This document shows, piece after piece, positions 38,005-46,194 of a DNA stretch of 64,000 bases. Source of the stretch: Micromonospora kangleipakensis. Its GTDB lineage: Bacteria; Actinomycetota; Actinomycetes; Mycobacteriales; Micromonosporaceae. Position 1 is the first letter of the stretch; each line of letters begins with the position of its first letter. Where the stretch lies: positions 1,178,001 to 1,242,000 of the forward strand of contig NZ_SHLD01000001.1 of assembly GCF_004217615.1 (NCBI RefSeq), read 5' to 3'. A program made the position numbers and the translations under genes. The notes beneath the pieces are model-generated. The model was not told the DNA's origin and ran no database searches. It saw only the letters and a program-made list of their open reading frames with translations.

Positions 38005-38391
38005 TCAGTCGCGGTCGAGGATGGCGCCGAGGATCCAGGTGACGATGCCGACGAAGAGCGCGCCGAGCACCGCGGCCGGCCAGAAGCCGTCCACGTGGAA
38101 CGGCAGCCCGGCCTGGTCGGCGATCCAGCTCGTGAGCAGGAAGAGCAGCCCGTTGACGACCAGGGCGATCAGGCCGAGGGTGAACAGGTAGAAGCCGCAG
38201 CCGACGGTCTTGATGATCGGCTGGAGTACGGCGTTGACCACCCCGAAGATCACCGCGACCAGCACGAGGGTGGTGACCGTCTCGGTGACCGAGTCGGAGT
38301 TCAGCGAGATGCCCGGGATGAGCAGCGTGGCCAGCCAGAAGGCCACCGCCGTCGAGCCCAGCCGGATCAGAAGACCCTTCAGAAAACCCAT
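38005..38391 (-). CDS. Phage-holin-family (PF04020-like) small membrane protein
   Basis: 128 residues with four hydrophobic helices (starting at LLIRLGSTAVAFWLATLLIP) and short charged turns. The pattern GVVNAVLQPIIKTVGCGFYL matches the phage holin 4 / YvlD-type family, which in bacteria is mostly a non-phage membrane protein of unclear role. ATG 38391. No phage genes nearby, so lysis is unlikely. Confidence 0.8.
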   Translation of the reverse strand: MGFLKGLLIRLGSTAVAFWLATLLIPGISLNSDSVTETVTTLVLVAVIFGVVNAVLQPIIKTVGCGFYLFTLGLIALVVNGLLFLLTSWIADQAGLPFHVDGFWPAAVLGALFVGIVTWILGAILDRD

Positions 38392-38468
38392 GGCGGGGAT
38401 CGTGCCACGGACCGTCCACCAGCGGAACCCGTGAAGATCGACGAATCCGCCGTTCGGCGGCCGGGTCG

Positions 38469-40298
38469 TCAGCGGCGGGCGGGACGACCGACCAGTTGCG
38501 ACTCGATCGGCGTCGGGGAGAGCAGCGCCCAGCGCAGCGCCCGCCGGTTGACCACCGCGACCATGTCGTCCCGGATCCGGGTCAGCCACTCCGCCGAGCC
38601 ACCCAGCCCCAGGGCGACGCCGGCCAGGGTCGCCTCCTCCGGGTCCAGTGGTTGCAGGATCGCCAGGTCCGCCCGGGCCAGTGCGTCCACGTCCGCCGGG
38701 GTGAGCCCGTCCCGGACGACCAGGGTGGACTGCCAGGCCGCCCCGGGCCCGGCCCCGTCCGGCGCCGCGCCGGCGTCGACCACGAGCAGCAGCGGCTGCA
38801 ACGGCGATCCGGGCACCCCGCCCACCGGCCGCCCGGGCGGGATCACCGGCACCGCCCCGCCAGGCGCGCCGACCCCCCGGACGAACGGCTCCCAGGCTCG
38901 CGGTCGCGCGGTCTGCACGACCACCCGGGCGCCCAGGGCCAGCGCCCGCAGCACGAGCAGCTGCGCGACCCGTACCCCGCCGACGAGCAGCAGCCGGGTC
39001 GGCTCGGGACGGAACAGCCGGACGGTGACCGCCCCGCCGTGCCGGTTCGCGCCCACCATCAGCCCCGCCTCGCCGAGGCTCAGCTCCAGCGCGTCCAGGG
39101 CCGCCCCGCCGACCGTGCCGTCGGCTCGCGCCGACGCCAGCGGCAGGGTGCCGGCCAGCCCACCCAGCTGCTCGCCGTCGAGCCGGCGGACCGCGCCGCC
39201 CAGGTCGGCGACGAGCCGATGCAGCGCCCGGTCGGCGACCGCCAGCTCCGCGGCCGTCCAGGCGGCCAGGCGTACGGTGAGCTCGGCCGGCACCGGCGCG
39301 GGGTCGGCGCCGGCGCGCGGGCCGACGCAGAGCGAGACGGTGGTGGCGGTGGCCGGCAGCGCGAGCAGCCGGGACACCAGCCGTCGCCCGGCGTCGGTAC
39401 GCGGATCCGGCCACCGATGCAGCCGGAACGTGGCCTGCAGCAGCCCACCGGCCGCCACGGTCTGCCAGGACTCGCGGGTGGGCGCGCCGGCATCATGGTG
39501 GGCCAGCTCGGCGAGCACGCGCAGCGCGGCCGGCCCGCCCAGCGGCCGACCGGTCAGCGGCCCGAGCCGGCGGACGATCCGCCGGACCGTGCCGGAGAGC
39601 GCGCGGCGCAGCTCCTCGTCCGACCAGCCGTCGACGCGCAGCACCCGGACGGCGAGCACGGCCCGGTCTCGCGCGGCGAGCCGCCCGTCGGTGAGCTGCC
39701 GGTACGACGTGCCGGCGGTGCCGGCAGCGGTGGCCGGTCCCGGCGCGGGCGACGCGGAGAGCAGGAGCTGGATCCGCACCGGTGGGCTCTCCGCGCTCGG
39801 GGCCGGCAGCAGCGACAGCGGCGGCGGCAGGGTGCGCCGACCGTCGCCGAGCAGATCGGCCGGGTCGCCGATCTCCAGCAGCGCGGTCAGCCCGGCGGCG
39901 TCGTCGACCACGGCGGCCGGGCCGCCGGCCAGTTCGGCGGAGCGCACCTCGGCGCCGGGGGACACCAGGCCAACCAGGGCGGCCGGGGCGGCGGCCGGTG
40001 GCAGGGAGCGCCGTCGGGTGAGGTGGGGCAGGCCGACGACCAGCCACTCGAAGAGCCAGCGGCCGCGGACCCGGACCCAGGCGGCGGGCAGCAGCAGGGC
40101 GGCCAGCAGCAGGGCGGCGGCGGTGACGGCCACCCCTCGGCCGACGGCGGCGACGAGCACCGCCACGGCCAGCTGCGCGGCTACGACCTGACCGGCCCGC
40201 AGGCCGGAGAGCGGGCGCGCGCGGGCCGGCATCCACTGTGGTGGCAGGGGCTGGCGGGCCGTCGCCGGAGCCGGGGGTGCGGTCCTGGTCGCCGTCAC
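38469..40298 (-). CDS. eccE: Type VII secretion protein EccE
   Basis: 609 residues. Two adjacent N-terminal transmembrane helices (about residues 28-70; VVAAQLAVAVLVAAVG and TAAALLLAALLLPAAW), then a long cytosolic part with an EccE-like core (SYRQLTDGRLAARDRAVLAVR) typical of Micromonospora-type EccE. GTG 40298 has a strong GGAGGAGG site upstream. Divergent from the WXG100 gene pair with a 239-bp gap. The other ESX core parts (EccB, EccC, EccD) are not in the window. Assignment rests on topology and context. Confidence 0.75.
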   Translation of the reverse strand: MTATRTAPPAPATARQPLPPQWMPARARPLSGLRAGQVVAAQLAVAVLVAAVGRGVAVTAAALLLAALLLPAAWVRVRGRWLFEWLVVGLPHLTRRRSLPPAAAPAALVGLVSPGAEVRSAELAGGPAAVVDDAAGLTALLEIGDPADLLGDGRRTLPPPLSLLPAPSAESPPVRIQLLLSASPAPGPATAAGTAGTSYRQLTDGRLAARDRAVLAVRVLRVDGWSDEELRRALSGTVRRIVRRLGPLTGRPLGGPAALRVLAELAHHDAGAPTRESWQTVAAGGLLQATFRLHRWPDPRTDAGRRLVSRLLALPATATTVSLCVGPRAGADPAPVPAELTVRLAAWTAAELAVADRALHRLVADLGGAVRRLDGEQLGGLAGTLPLASARADGTVGGAALDALELSLGEAGLMVGANRHGGAVTVRLFRPEPTRLLLVGGVRVAQLLVLRALALGARVVVQTARPRAWEPFVRGVGAPGGAVPVIPPGRPVGGVPGSPLQPLLLVVDAGAAPDGAGPGAAWQSTLVVRDGLTPADVDALARADLAILQPLDPEEATLAGVALGLGGSAEWLTRIRDDMVAVVNRRALRWALLSPTPIESQLVGRPARR

Positions 40299-40537
40299 CG
40301 CTCCTCCTCCGCCGATCCTCGGGTGACGATGGCGTGGCTCATCGTAAGGGTTCACTGTTACGGCCGTTGTCCACAGGGGATACCGAGGGGGTAGCACAAC
40401 CGGAGTCAGGCGGCTACCGTCAGCGACGAGTTCCGTCGAGCGCGCAGCCGTCCCGCCCCACGACGCCGGCCCCGCGCCACGGATCGTCCACGGCGGTCGT
40501 TCCCGCGACCAGCCACGACCGGAGGAGACGAGGTGAC
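40299..40537. promoter_or_regulatory. Divergent region between eccE and the WXG100 pair
   Basis: Holds both promoters. TTGTCCACA (40367-40375), identical to the actinobacterial DnaA-box consensus, lies in its middle; as TTGTCC it could also be a -35 element, with TAGCAC (40393-40398) a possible -10. No gene seen. Confidence 0.5.
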
Positions 40538-40861
40538 GTGCGGGTGTCCCAGACCCAGGCAGAAGCCGCGGTGATGCAGCAGACCGCCGCGAAGTTCGAG
40601 CAGGTGGACCAGTCGTTGCAGACCATGCTGAGCGGCCTGATGGCCGAGCTGGAGGTGTTGCAGCAGGCCTGGCGGGGCGCCGGCGGGCGTTCGTTCGAGC
40701 AGGTCAAGCAGCAGTGGTCGCAGGACCAGGCGGCGCTGCAGCGGGCCCTGCGGGAGACCGCCGCGGCGATCCGCACCGCCGGCCAGCAGTACGACGTCTC
40801 GGACACCGAGGCCGCCAGCCGGGTCGCCGGCACCAACCGCGGCATCCAGTTGCCGCTCTGA
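40538..40861 (+). CDS. WXG100-family ESX protein (first of pair)
   Basis: 107 residues, all-helical hairpin. W45-R-G47 is the WxG turn, and Y85-D-V-S-D89 is the C-terminal YxxxD secretion signal of type VII substrates. GTG 40538 follows GGAGGAG; GTG 40544 is an alternative. Expected to form a heterodimer with the next gene product and be exported by an ESX system. Confidence 0.88.
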   Translation: MRVSQTQAEAAVMQQTAAKFEQVDQSLQTMLSGLMAELEVLQQAWRGAGGRSFEQVKQQWSQDQAALQRALRETAAAIRTAGQQYDVSDTEAASRVAGTNRGIQLPL

Positions 40862-40880
40862 CCACCCGGAGGGAAATCCG

Positions 40881-41174
40881 ATGGACCACGGTGTGCTGGT
40901 CGTCAACTTCGCCGCGTTGCAGCAGGCCGGCGCGGACATCCAGAAGGCGCTGAACACGCTCGACAGCCAGCTCGGGCAGCTCGAACGGGACGCCGCACCG
41001 CTGGTGGCGAGCTGGAACGGTGAGGCCCGGGAGGCGTACGAGCAGCGGCAGGCGAGGTGGCGGTCCGCCTCGCAGGACCTGCAGGCGATGCTGCGCGACA
41101 TCAAGCTGGCGGTGGACGACTCCGCCACCGACTATCTCGACACCGAGAAGCGGAACGTCAACCTGTTCCAGTGA
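40881..41174 (+). CDS. WXG100-family ESX protein (second of pair)
   Basis: 97 residues with W45-N-G47 at the turn and Y85-L-D-T-E89 as a YxxxE signal near the C-terminus. ATG 40881 with GGAGGG upstream, 19 bases after the first WXG100 gene. The two form the typical EsxB/EsxA-like tandem pair. Which is the CFP-10-like partner cannot be decided safely from sequence alone. Confidence 0.9.
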   Translation: MDHGVLVVNFAALQQAGADIQKALNTLDSQLGQLERDAAPLVASWNGEAREAYEQRQARWRSASQDLQAMLRDIKLAVDDSATDYLDTEKRNVNLFQ

Positions 41175-41183
41175 CGGCCGCGC

Positions 41184-41220
41184 GGCGGTGGGGTCGGGCA
41201 GCCCGCCCGACCCCACCGCC
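41184..41220. terminator. Bidirectional terminator between the esx pair and mycP
   Basis: A perfect 16-bp stem (GGCGGTGGGGTCGGGC and its complement) with an AGCCC loop, 10 bases after the second WXG100 stop, in a convergent junction. Confidence 0.92.
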
Positions 41221-41284
41221 GTCCGGGTCGCCTGCCGGCTCTGCCAGGTCCCCGACCGGCTCCGGCTCTGCTTCCGCTGAAGGG

Positions 41285-42490
41285 TCAGGCCGGGCCGGCC
41301 GGGCGCCAGCGGCGGCGGGCGCCCCGGGGCAGCACCACCGCCAGCAGCACCAACACCGTCGCCGTCGCCCCGGCCACGCCGGCCACCAGCAGCGCCCGGT
41401 GCCGTGCCGTCGCCCGCCGGGCCCGGTGCGCCGCGGCGGCCGGATCGGTGCCGCCCACCGGGAGCGCGGCGGCCCGTCCGGGCCGGCCCGTCACCGGCCC
41501 GGGTGTCTCGGTGACCGCCCGGTACGGATTCAGCACTCCGGCGCCGTAGCCGTCGCCGCGCCCCGGGGCCGGGTCGGTGCTGCCGACGATCCGGCGGGCC
41601 ACCTCGCTCCCGGTCAGCTCGGGGCGGTACTGCCGGAGCAGCGCCGCGGTGGCCGCCACGAACGGCGCCGCGTAGCTCGTCCCCTCCGCCGGGTGGTGTC
41701 CCTGCCCGGGGGCGGCCATCAGCACGTCGCCGCCGGGCGCGACCAGGTCGACGTACGGGCCGGTCTGGGAGAAGGGCGACCGCACGCCGTCCGCCCCGAT
41801 CGCGCCCACCCCGAGCACCCCGTCGTACGCGGCCGGGTAGGGGCGGGGGTCCCCGCTGTCGTGGAGGTTGCCCGCGGCGGCCACCACGACCACGTTCCGA
41901 CGGACCGCGTACGCGATCGCCGAGCGGACCGCCGGGTCGTCGGCGTAGAGCACGACGGAGAGGTTGAGCACGTCGGCGTCGTGGTCGACCGCCCAACGGA
42001 TCGCCCGGGCGAAGTCGGCCGCGCCGACCGTCCGCCCCGACTCCCGCCCGTCGACCACCTGCTGCTCGCTGACCCGCACCGGCAGGATGCGGGCATCCGG
42101 CGCCAGCCCGCGGAACGCCACGCCCGGGCGGGGCGCCGCCGCGACGATGCTCGCCACCCCGGTGCCGTGGCCGGCGCAGTCCCGGGTGCCGTCGCCGCCC
42201 GGGTCGAGGAAGTCGGCGCCGTCGAGCACCCGGCCGGCCAGCTGCGGGTGTCGCCGGTCCACCCCCGAGTCGACCACCGCGACCACCACGCCGGCGCCGG
42301 TGGCCAACGGGGTGAGCCGGTCCGGGGCGTACCGTTGCTGGGGCCACGGCTGGTCGACCACCGGGCGGACCGGCGCGGGCGGCGCGGAGCAGGCCGGCGC
42401 GGCCCGGGCGGCGGCCGGCGGGGCCGGCAGGACGGCGGTGACGACCGCCGCCAGGACGGCCAGGGCCGGGCGCGCGATGGGCCGGGACAT
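41285..42490 (-). CDS. mycP: Mycosin (type VII secretion-associated S8 serine protease)
   Basis: 401 residues. Signal peptide at 1-30, then a subtilisin domain with catalytic D74 (VVDSGVD), H108 (GHGTGVAS), N208 (AAGNLHDSG) and S272 (GTSYAAP). A Pro/Gly linker leads to a C-terminal membrane anchor at about 366-388 and a basic tail (RGARRRWR). This layout is diagnostic of mycosins, which stabilise ESX systems and process substrates. Reverse-strand, convergent with the esx pair. Confidence 0.93.
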   Translation of the reverse strand: MSRPIARPALAVLAAVVTAVLPAPPAAARAAPACSAPPAPVRPVVDQPWPQQRYAPDRLTPLATGAGVVVAVVDSGVDRRHPQLAGRVLDGADFLDPGGDGTRDCAGHGTGVASIVAAAPRPGVAFRGLAPDARILPVRVSEQQVVDGRESGRTVGAADFARAIRWAVDHDADVLNLSVVLYADDPAVRSAIAYAVRRNVVVVAAAGNLHDSGDPRPYPAAYDGVLGVGAIGADGVRSPFSQTGPYVDLVAPGGDVLMAAPGQGHHPAEGTSYAAPFVAATAALLRQYRPELTGSEVARRIVGSTDPAPGRGDGYGAGVLNPYRAVTETPGPVTGRPGRAAALPVGGTDPAAAAHRARRATARHRALLVAGVAGATATVLVLLAVVLPRGARRRWRPAGPA

Positions 42491-42558
42491 CGACCGCCTC
42501 CGTATCGTGGCGACTCCGGAACGCGATGTTAACGCCTCCGCGCCGGGCCGGTGGACCG

Positions 42559-42576
42559 ACGATGGCCAGCCATCGT
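42559..42576. promoter_or_regulatory. Operator-like palindrome between mycP and the SseB gene
   Basis: ACGATGGC-CA-GCCATCGT, an 18-bp palindrome in a 152-bp divergent gap. A second short one, CTAC-CTT-GTAG (42587-42597), lies in a local AT-rich patch. Candidate binding sites controlling the ESX module; the regulator is unknown. Confidence 0.5.
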
Positions 42577-42642
42577 GATCTTGTTACTACCTTGTAGGTT
42601 GTACGCGATACCTATGGCCTGTTCGCGGGAGGAGAGGTGGCC

Positions 42643-45600
42643 GTGACCGGATGGGAACCGGCTACCGAGGCCGAGGTGGCGATGCGGGACGCCTTGCGCG
42701 CCCAGGACCAGGAGCTCTACTTCCGTATTCTGACCCGCGTCGACCTGCTGCTGCCGGTCTCCGCGGAGGCGCTCGCCGGGCAGACGCCGATGGGATGGGG
42801 GACCTGGACCACCGGCGGCCGGACGCACGTGCTGGCATTCACGTCGGCCACCGCCCTGCGGTCCTGCCTGGGCGAGAACGCGGGCACCACCCGACGCGTC
42901 CCGTACGCCGATCTCGCGGCGGACTGGCCGAACCACGAGTGGTGGCTGGCGGTGAACCCCGGGCTGCCGATCGAGGGCTATCTGCCCGCGTGGTTCGTCG
43001 CGCAGCTCTCCCGGGGGGATGTCCGGCTGCCCGGCCGGACCATGGGCGCCCGGGCCCGCCTCGAACGGGTCGAGACGGCCGGCCGCGCCCGGGCCAGCGC
43101 CACCGTGCCGGGCCGCGACGCCCCGGTCTCCCCGGCCCCCGGCACGCCGGTCTCCCCGGCTCCCGGCACGCCGGTCTCCCCGGCCTTCGGCGGGTCTGCT
43201 CCCGTGCCGCCGTCCGCTGCGCCGGAGCCGTCGACCGTGCCGATCCCGACCGCGCCGGCCCGGCCCGCGGTTCCGCCAGCGGCCGCCGCACCCGGCGTTC
43301 CCCCGGCGACCCGGCAGCCGGCGGCACCGGACGCCCGCGCGGCGCCCGCCCACCCGACATCGCCTACCCGGCCCGCGCGGATCGGCGGCGAGCCGGCCCG
43401 CTCCACGACCGACACCGGTGACCGGCGCTCCGGCGACCGGCCCGGGGCCGGCGCACCCACCGGCCGGAACGGCGCCGAGCCGACCGAACCGGTCGACCGT
43501 TCCCACCTCGCCCGGCCTGCGGCGGGGACGGAGAATGGCGCCGAAGGCCTCTCCGGCTGGCTCAGCGACCTCCGTCGCCGCCCCGACGACCAGGACCCGT
43601 TCGGCCCCGGCCCGACCTCCGGCCGGCCCGGGGCGGCGGCCGTGAACGGCGGGAGCCACGACCCGGCGCCCACCCCCGCCCGGTCCTTCTTCGAGTCCGC
43701 GTCCGGGCGGGTGTCCCGGCGGTCGTCGCCGCTGGACCAGCCGCACCGCACGGGTGACCGGGCCGTGCCGCCGTCCCTCCTCGGTCGGGGCGGCCAGCCG
43801 TTCCCGCGTCGCCGACCCCTCGCCGAGCCGGTGCCGGAGGAGGCGACCCGCGCGTTCCGGGTCGACGCCCCCGCCGAGCCGGCGCCGGAGCTTCCGCGCC
43901 CACGGCCCGAGCCGCCCGCTGCGGAGCCGACCATGGCGTTCCGTTCGGCCGACCCGGCCGCCGGCGGGGACCCCACCCTTGCCCTGCCCCGTCGTCGTCC
44001 TCCGACGGCCGGCGGAGGCCCTGGGGCGGACGAGCAGACCCAGCCGATCCTCGCCCCCGCCGGCCGCCCCGGACCGGCCACCCCGCCGTTCGTCGCCCCG
44101 GCGGAGCCCGAGGAGCTGCCCCCGTCGATCGCCGAGCCGGTCTCGGCTCCGCCCGCGCCCCGACGGGCCTTCTCGCCGATCGTGATCGAGGGCACCGTCA
44201 TCGAGGCCCGCGACCTCACCGAGCCGGCGGGCGGTCAACCGGCGGGGCGGGCCGACCACCGTCCGGCCGGGACCGAGCCGGCGGAGACCGCACGACGGGA
44301 ACCGTACGAGGTGCCGAGCGTCCCCGCCGCCCCGGCTGCCGTGGCCTCCGCCGACGCGGACCGGGCGGCCGCCTCCTGGGCCGGCCCCGCCGATCCCACC
44401 GTCTCGTTCGCCGTCGAGCCGCGGACCGAACCGACCACGCCCGCGACCGAGCCGACCGCCTCGCTGTACGCGCCGACCGCGCCGTCGGCTGAGCCGACCG
44501 CGCCGCTGTACGCGCCGGCCGAACCCGCCGCACCACCGGCTGAGGCGACCACGTTCGTCGCAGAACGGACCGCGCCGCTTGAGGCGACCCCGTCCGCGGC
44601 CCAGCGGACCGCGCCGCTGCCCGGGCCCACCCCGTCGCCGGCGCAGCCGGCCACCCCGCCCTTCGCGCCGACCGACCGTTCGGTCGGGACCGTCGAGCCG
44701 GCCACCCCGCCCGGTGAGCCGGACGCGCGGTCGGGCGAGACCGCCAACCCGACCAGGCGACCGGTCGAGCCGGCGTCGACCGTGGCCGCGGCGGGCGCCG
44801 GACCGCTCGTCGACCAGCCCACTGGGGCCGGCACGTCCCGGCGCGAGGAGCCGGCGCCGGTCGACTTCGTGCCGGCGAACGACGTCGAGGAGGACCTGCT
44901 CGGCGCGGCGGGCAGCGGCAGCACGGACACCTTCCTCTCCACCCTGCTGCTGGCCCGGGTGCTGCTGCCCGCCGCGCCGGACTCGGCGCCGGGCAGCCGT
45001 CCGGGTGACCCGGGCTTCGTCTGGCGGACCGAGGAGCTGGACGGCGAGACGTACGTGGTGGTCTACACCTCTCCGGAGCGGCTCGCGGCCCGGGCCGACG
45101 GGCCGGTCGAGACGGTACGGGTCAAGTTTGTCCAGCTCATCCGCCGCTGGACGGACGAGAGCTGGTCGTTCGCGGTCAACCCCGGGACCCCGGTCGGGGC
45201 GAAGTACCCCGGCGAGCAGGTCCTCGGGCTGGCCAACTGGGCCGCCGAGGTGGGGCTCGGCGACGACCTGGAGAGCGAGCCGGAGCAGCCCGTCGCGCCG
45301 GCGCCGGTGACCTCGGCCCGGTACGCCCCGCAAGCGCAGGACCCCACCCGCCCGGTGACCATGCAGAAGGCGGTCGCCGCGAGTCAGCTCGCCTACTACC
45401 TGGAGCGGGGCTACGACCGGGTGTCCGGCTTCGTGCACCGGGCCAACGAGCTGGCCCACCTGACCACCCCGGCGCAGCTGTACGACGCGCTCGGCCTCGG
45501 CCACCCGGACTCGCCCTTCTCCCGCGACGCCGAGGAGGTCTACGTGCTCCGCTGGCCGGCGTACCGGCCGAGCCTCTACCGCATCCCGTACGGCGGGCAG

Positions 45601-45831
45601 AACGAGGCCGCGATGCGGGCGATGGAGGGCTGGGTGATCGAGCGGCCGCCGTTCCGGGGCAACGGGTTCGCGCCCGGGGAGAGCAGCGACGTGGTCGCCG
45701 AGTTCAAGGTGGACAGCGCGCGCCTGCCGCACGGCGCGCAGCTCTGGCGGATCGGCGCGGACGGCACCGAGCGGGTCGTCGCCATCCTGGACGGCGACGC
45801 GCTGCTCTGGCGACGGGTCGGCGAGTCGTGA
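42643..45831 (+). CDS. Large protein with two SseB-like domains, ESX-linked
   Basis: 1062 residues. An N-terminal SseB-like domain (about 1-130; YFRILTRVDLLLPVSAEALA, THVLAFTSATALRSCLG, WWLAVNPGLPIEGYLP), then about 600 residues of Pro/Ala/Thr/Glu-rich low-complexity linker with short imperfect repeats, then a second SseB-like domain (about 750-880; FLSTLLLARVLLPA, YVVVYTSPERLAAR, WSFAVNPGTPVGAKYPGEQV) and a C-terminal domain of about 170 residues (QLAYYLERGYDRVSGFVHRA) of unknown type. GTG 42643 is chosen because GGAGGAG sits 8 bases upstream. No signal peptide. SseB proteins are a secretion-related family; the repeated domain suggests a scaffold or chaperone, which is inference. Confidence 0.75.
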   Translation: MTGWEPATEAEVAMRDALRAQDQELYFRILTRVDLLLPVSAEALAGQTPMGWGTWTTGGRTHVLAFTSATALRSCLGENAGTTRRVPYADLAADWPNHEWWLAVNPGLPIEGYLPAWFVAQLSRGDVRLPGRTMGARARLERVETAGRARASATVPGRDAPVSPAPGTPVSPAPGTPVSPAFGGSAPVPPSAAPEPSTVPIPTAPARPAVPPAAAAPGVPPATRQPAAPDARAAPAHPTSPTRPARIGGEPARSTTDTGDRRSGDRPGAGAPTGRNGAEPTEPVDRSHLARPAAGTENGAEGLSGWLSDLRRRPDDQDPFGPGPTSGRPGAAAVNGGSHDPAPTPARSFFESASGRVSRRSSPLDQPHRTGDRAVPPSLLGRGGQPFPRRRPLAEPVPEEATRAFRVDAPAEPAPELPRPRPEPPAAEPTMAFRSADPAAGGDPTLALPRRRPPTAGGGPGADEQTQPILAPAGRPGPATPPFVAPAEPEELPPSIAEPVSAPPAPRRAFSPIVIEGTVIEARDLTEPAGGQPAGRADHRPAGTEPAETARREPYEVPSVPAAPAAVASADADRAAASWAGPADPTVSFAVEPRTEPTTPATEPTASLYAPTAPSAEPTAPLYAPAEPAAPPAEATTFVAERTAPLEATPSAAQRTAPLPGPTPSPAQPATPPFAPTDRSVGTVEPATPPGEPDARSGETANPTRRPVEPASTVAAAGAGPLVDQPTGAGTSRREEPAPVDFVPANDVEEDLLGAAGSGSTDTFLSTLLLARVLLPAAPDSAPGSRPGDPGFVWRTEELDGETYVVVYTSPERLAARADGPVETVRVKFVQLIRRWTDESWSFAVNPGTPVGAKYPGEQVLGLANWAAEVGLGDDLESEPEQPVAPAPVTSARYAPQAQDPTRPVTMQKAVAASQLAYYLERGYDRVSGFVHRANELAHLTTPAQLYDALGLGHPDSPFSRDAEEVYVLRWPAYRPSLYRIPYGGQNEAAMRAMEGWVIERPPFRGNGFAPGESSDVVAEFKVDSARLPHGAQLWRIGADGTERVVAILDGDALLWRRVGES

Positions 45832-46193
45832 CCCGCGACGGCTACGTGGCCCGCTGGCAGGGCCGGGAGTACCAGGCCAGCCCGGACGGCGACGACGTCC
45901 GGCTCTACCAGCCGGAGCCGGGCGAGGGCTTCGAGGAGGTACGCCCCGGCCGGTACGTCCGGGTGGTCCCGGCCGCCGAGGTCGACGACCTGGCGTACGT
46001 CCGGACCACCTGCACCTGGCAGGGGCAGCCGTTCATCGTGCTGGCCGAGCACGACGGCTGGCTGCGGGTGGAGTACAGCGGTGGACGCTGGCCGGTGGCC
46101 CGGGCGATGGGGTTGGAGGCCTTCGACTTCGGGGTCTACCAGGGGTGGGCGCCGGCGAACGAGGTGGCCGACCTGCGCGAGCAGCGGGTCTGA
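45828..46193 (+). CDS. Conserved small hypothetical protein, partner of the SseB gene
   Basis: 121 residues, GTG start overlapping the SseB-gene stop by 4 bases (GTGA), so it is translationally coupled and likely works with it. It is rich in Tyr, Trp, Val and Arg (EYQASPDGDDVRLYQPEPGE, WLRVEYSGGRWPVARAMG), predicted beta-rich, no membrane segments. I do not recognise the family. Confidence 0.75.
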   Translation: MTRDGYVARWQGREYQASPDGDDVRLYQPEPGEGFEEVRPGRYVRVVPAAEVDDLAYVRTTCTWQGQPFIVLAEHDGWLRVEYSGGRWPVARAMGLEAFDFGVYQGWAPANEVADLREQRV

Positions 46194-46194
46194 G

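Noticed and set aside
38005..38391. Prophage lysis gene
   Set aside because: Holin-family membrane proteins of this type are common outside phages and no other phage gene is nearby.
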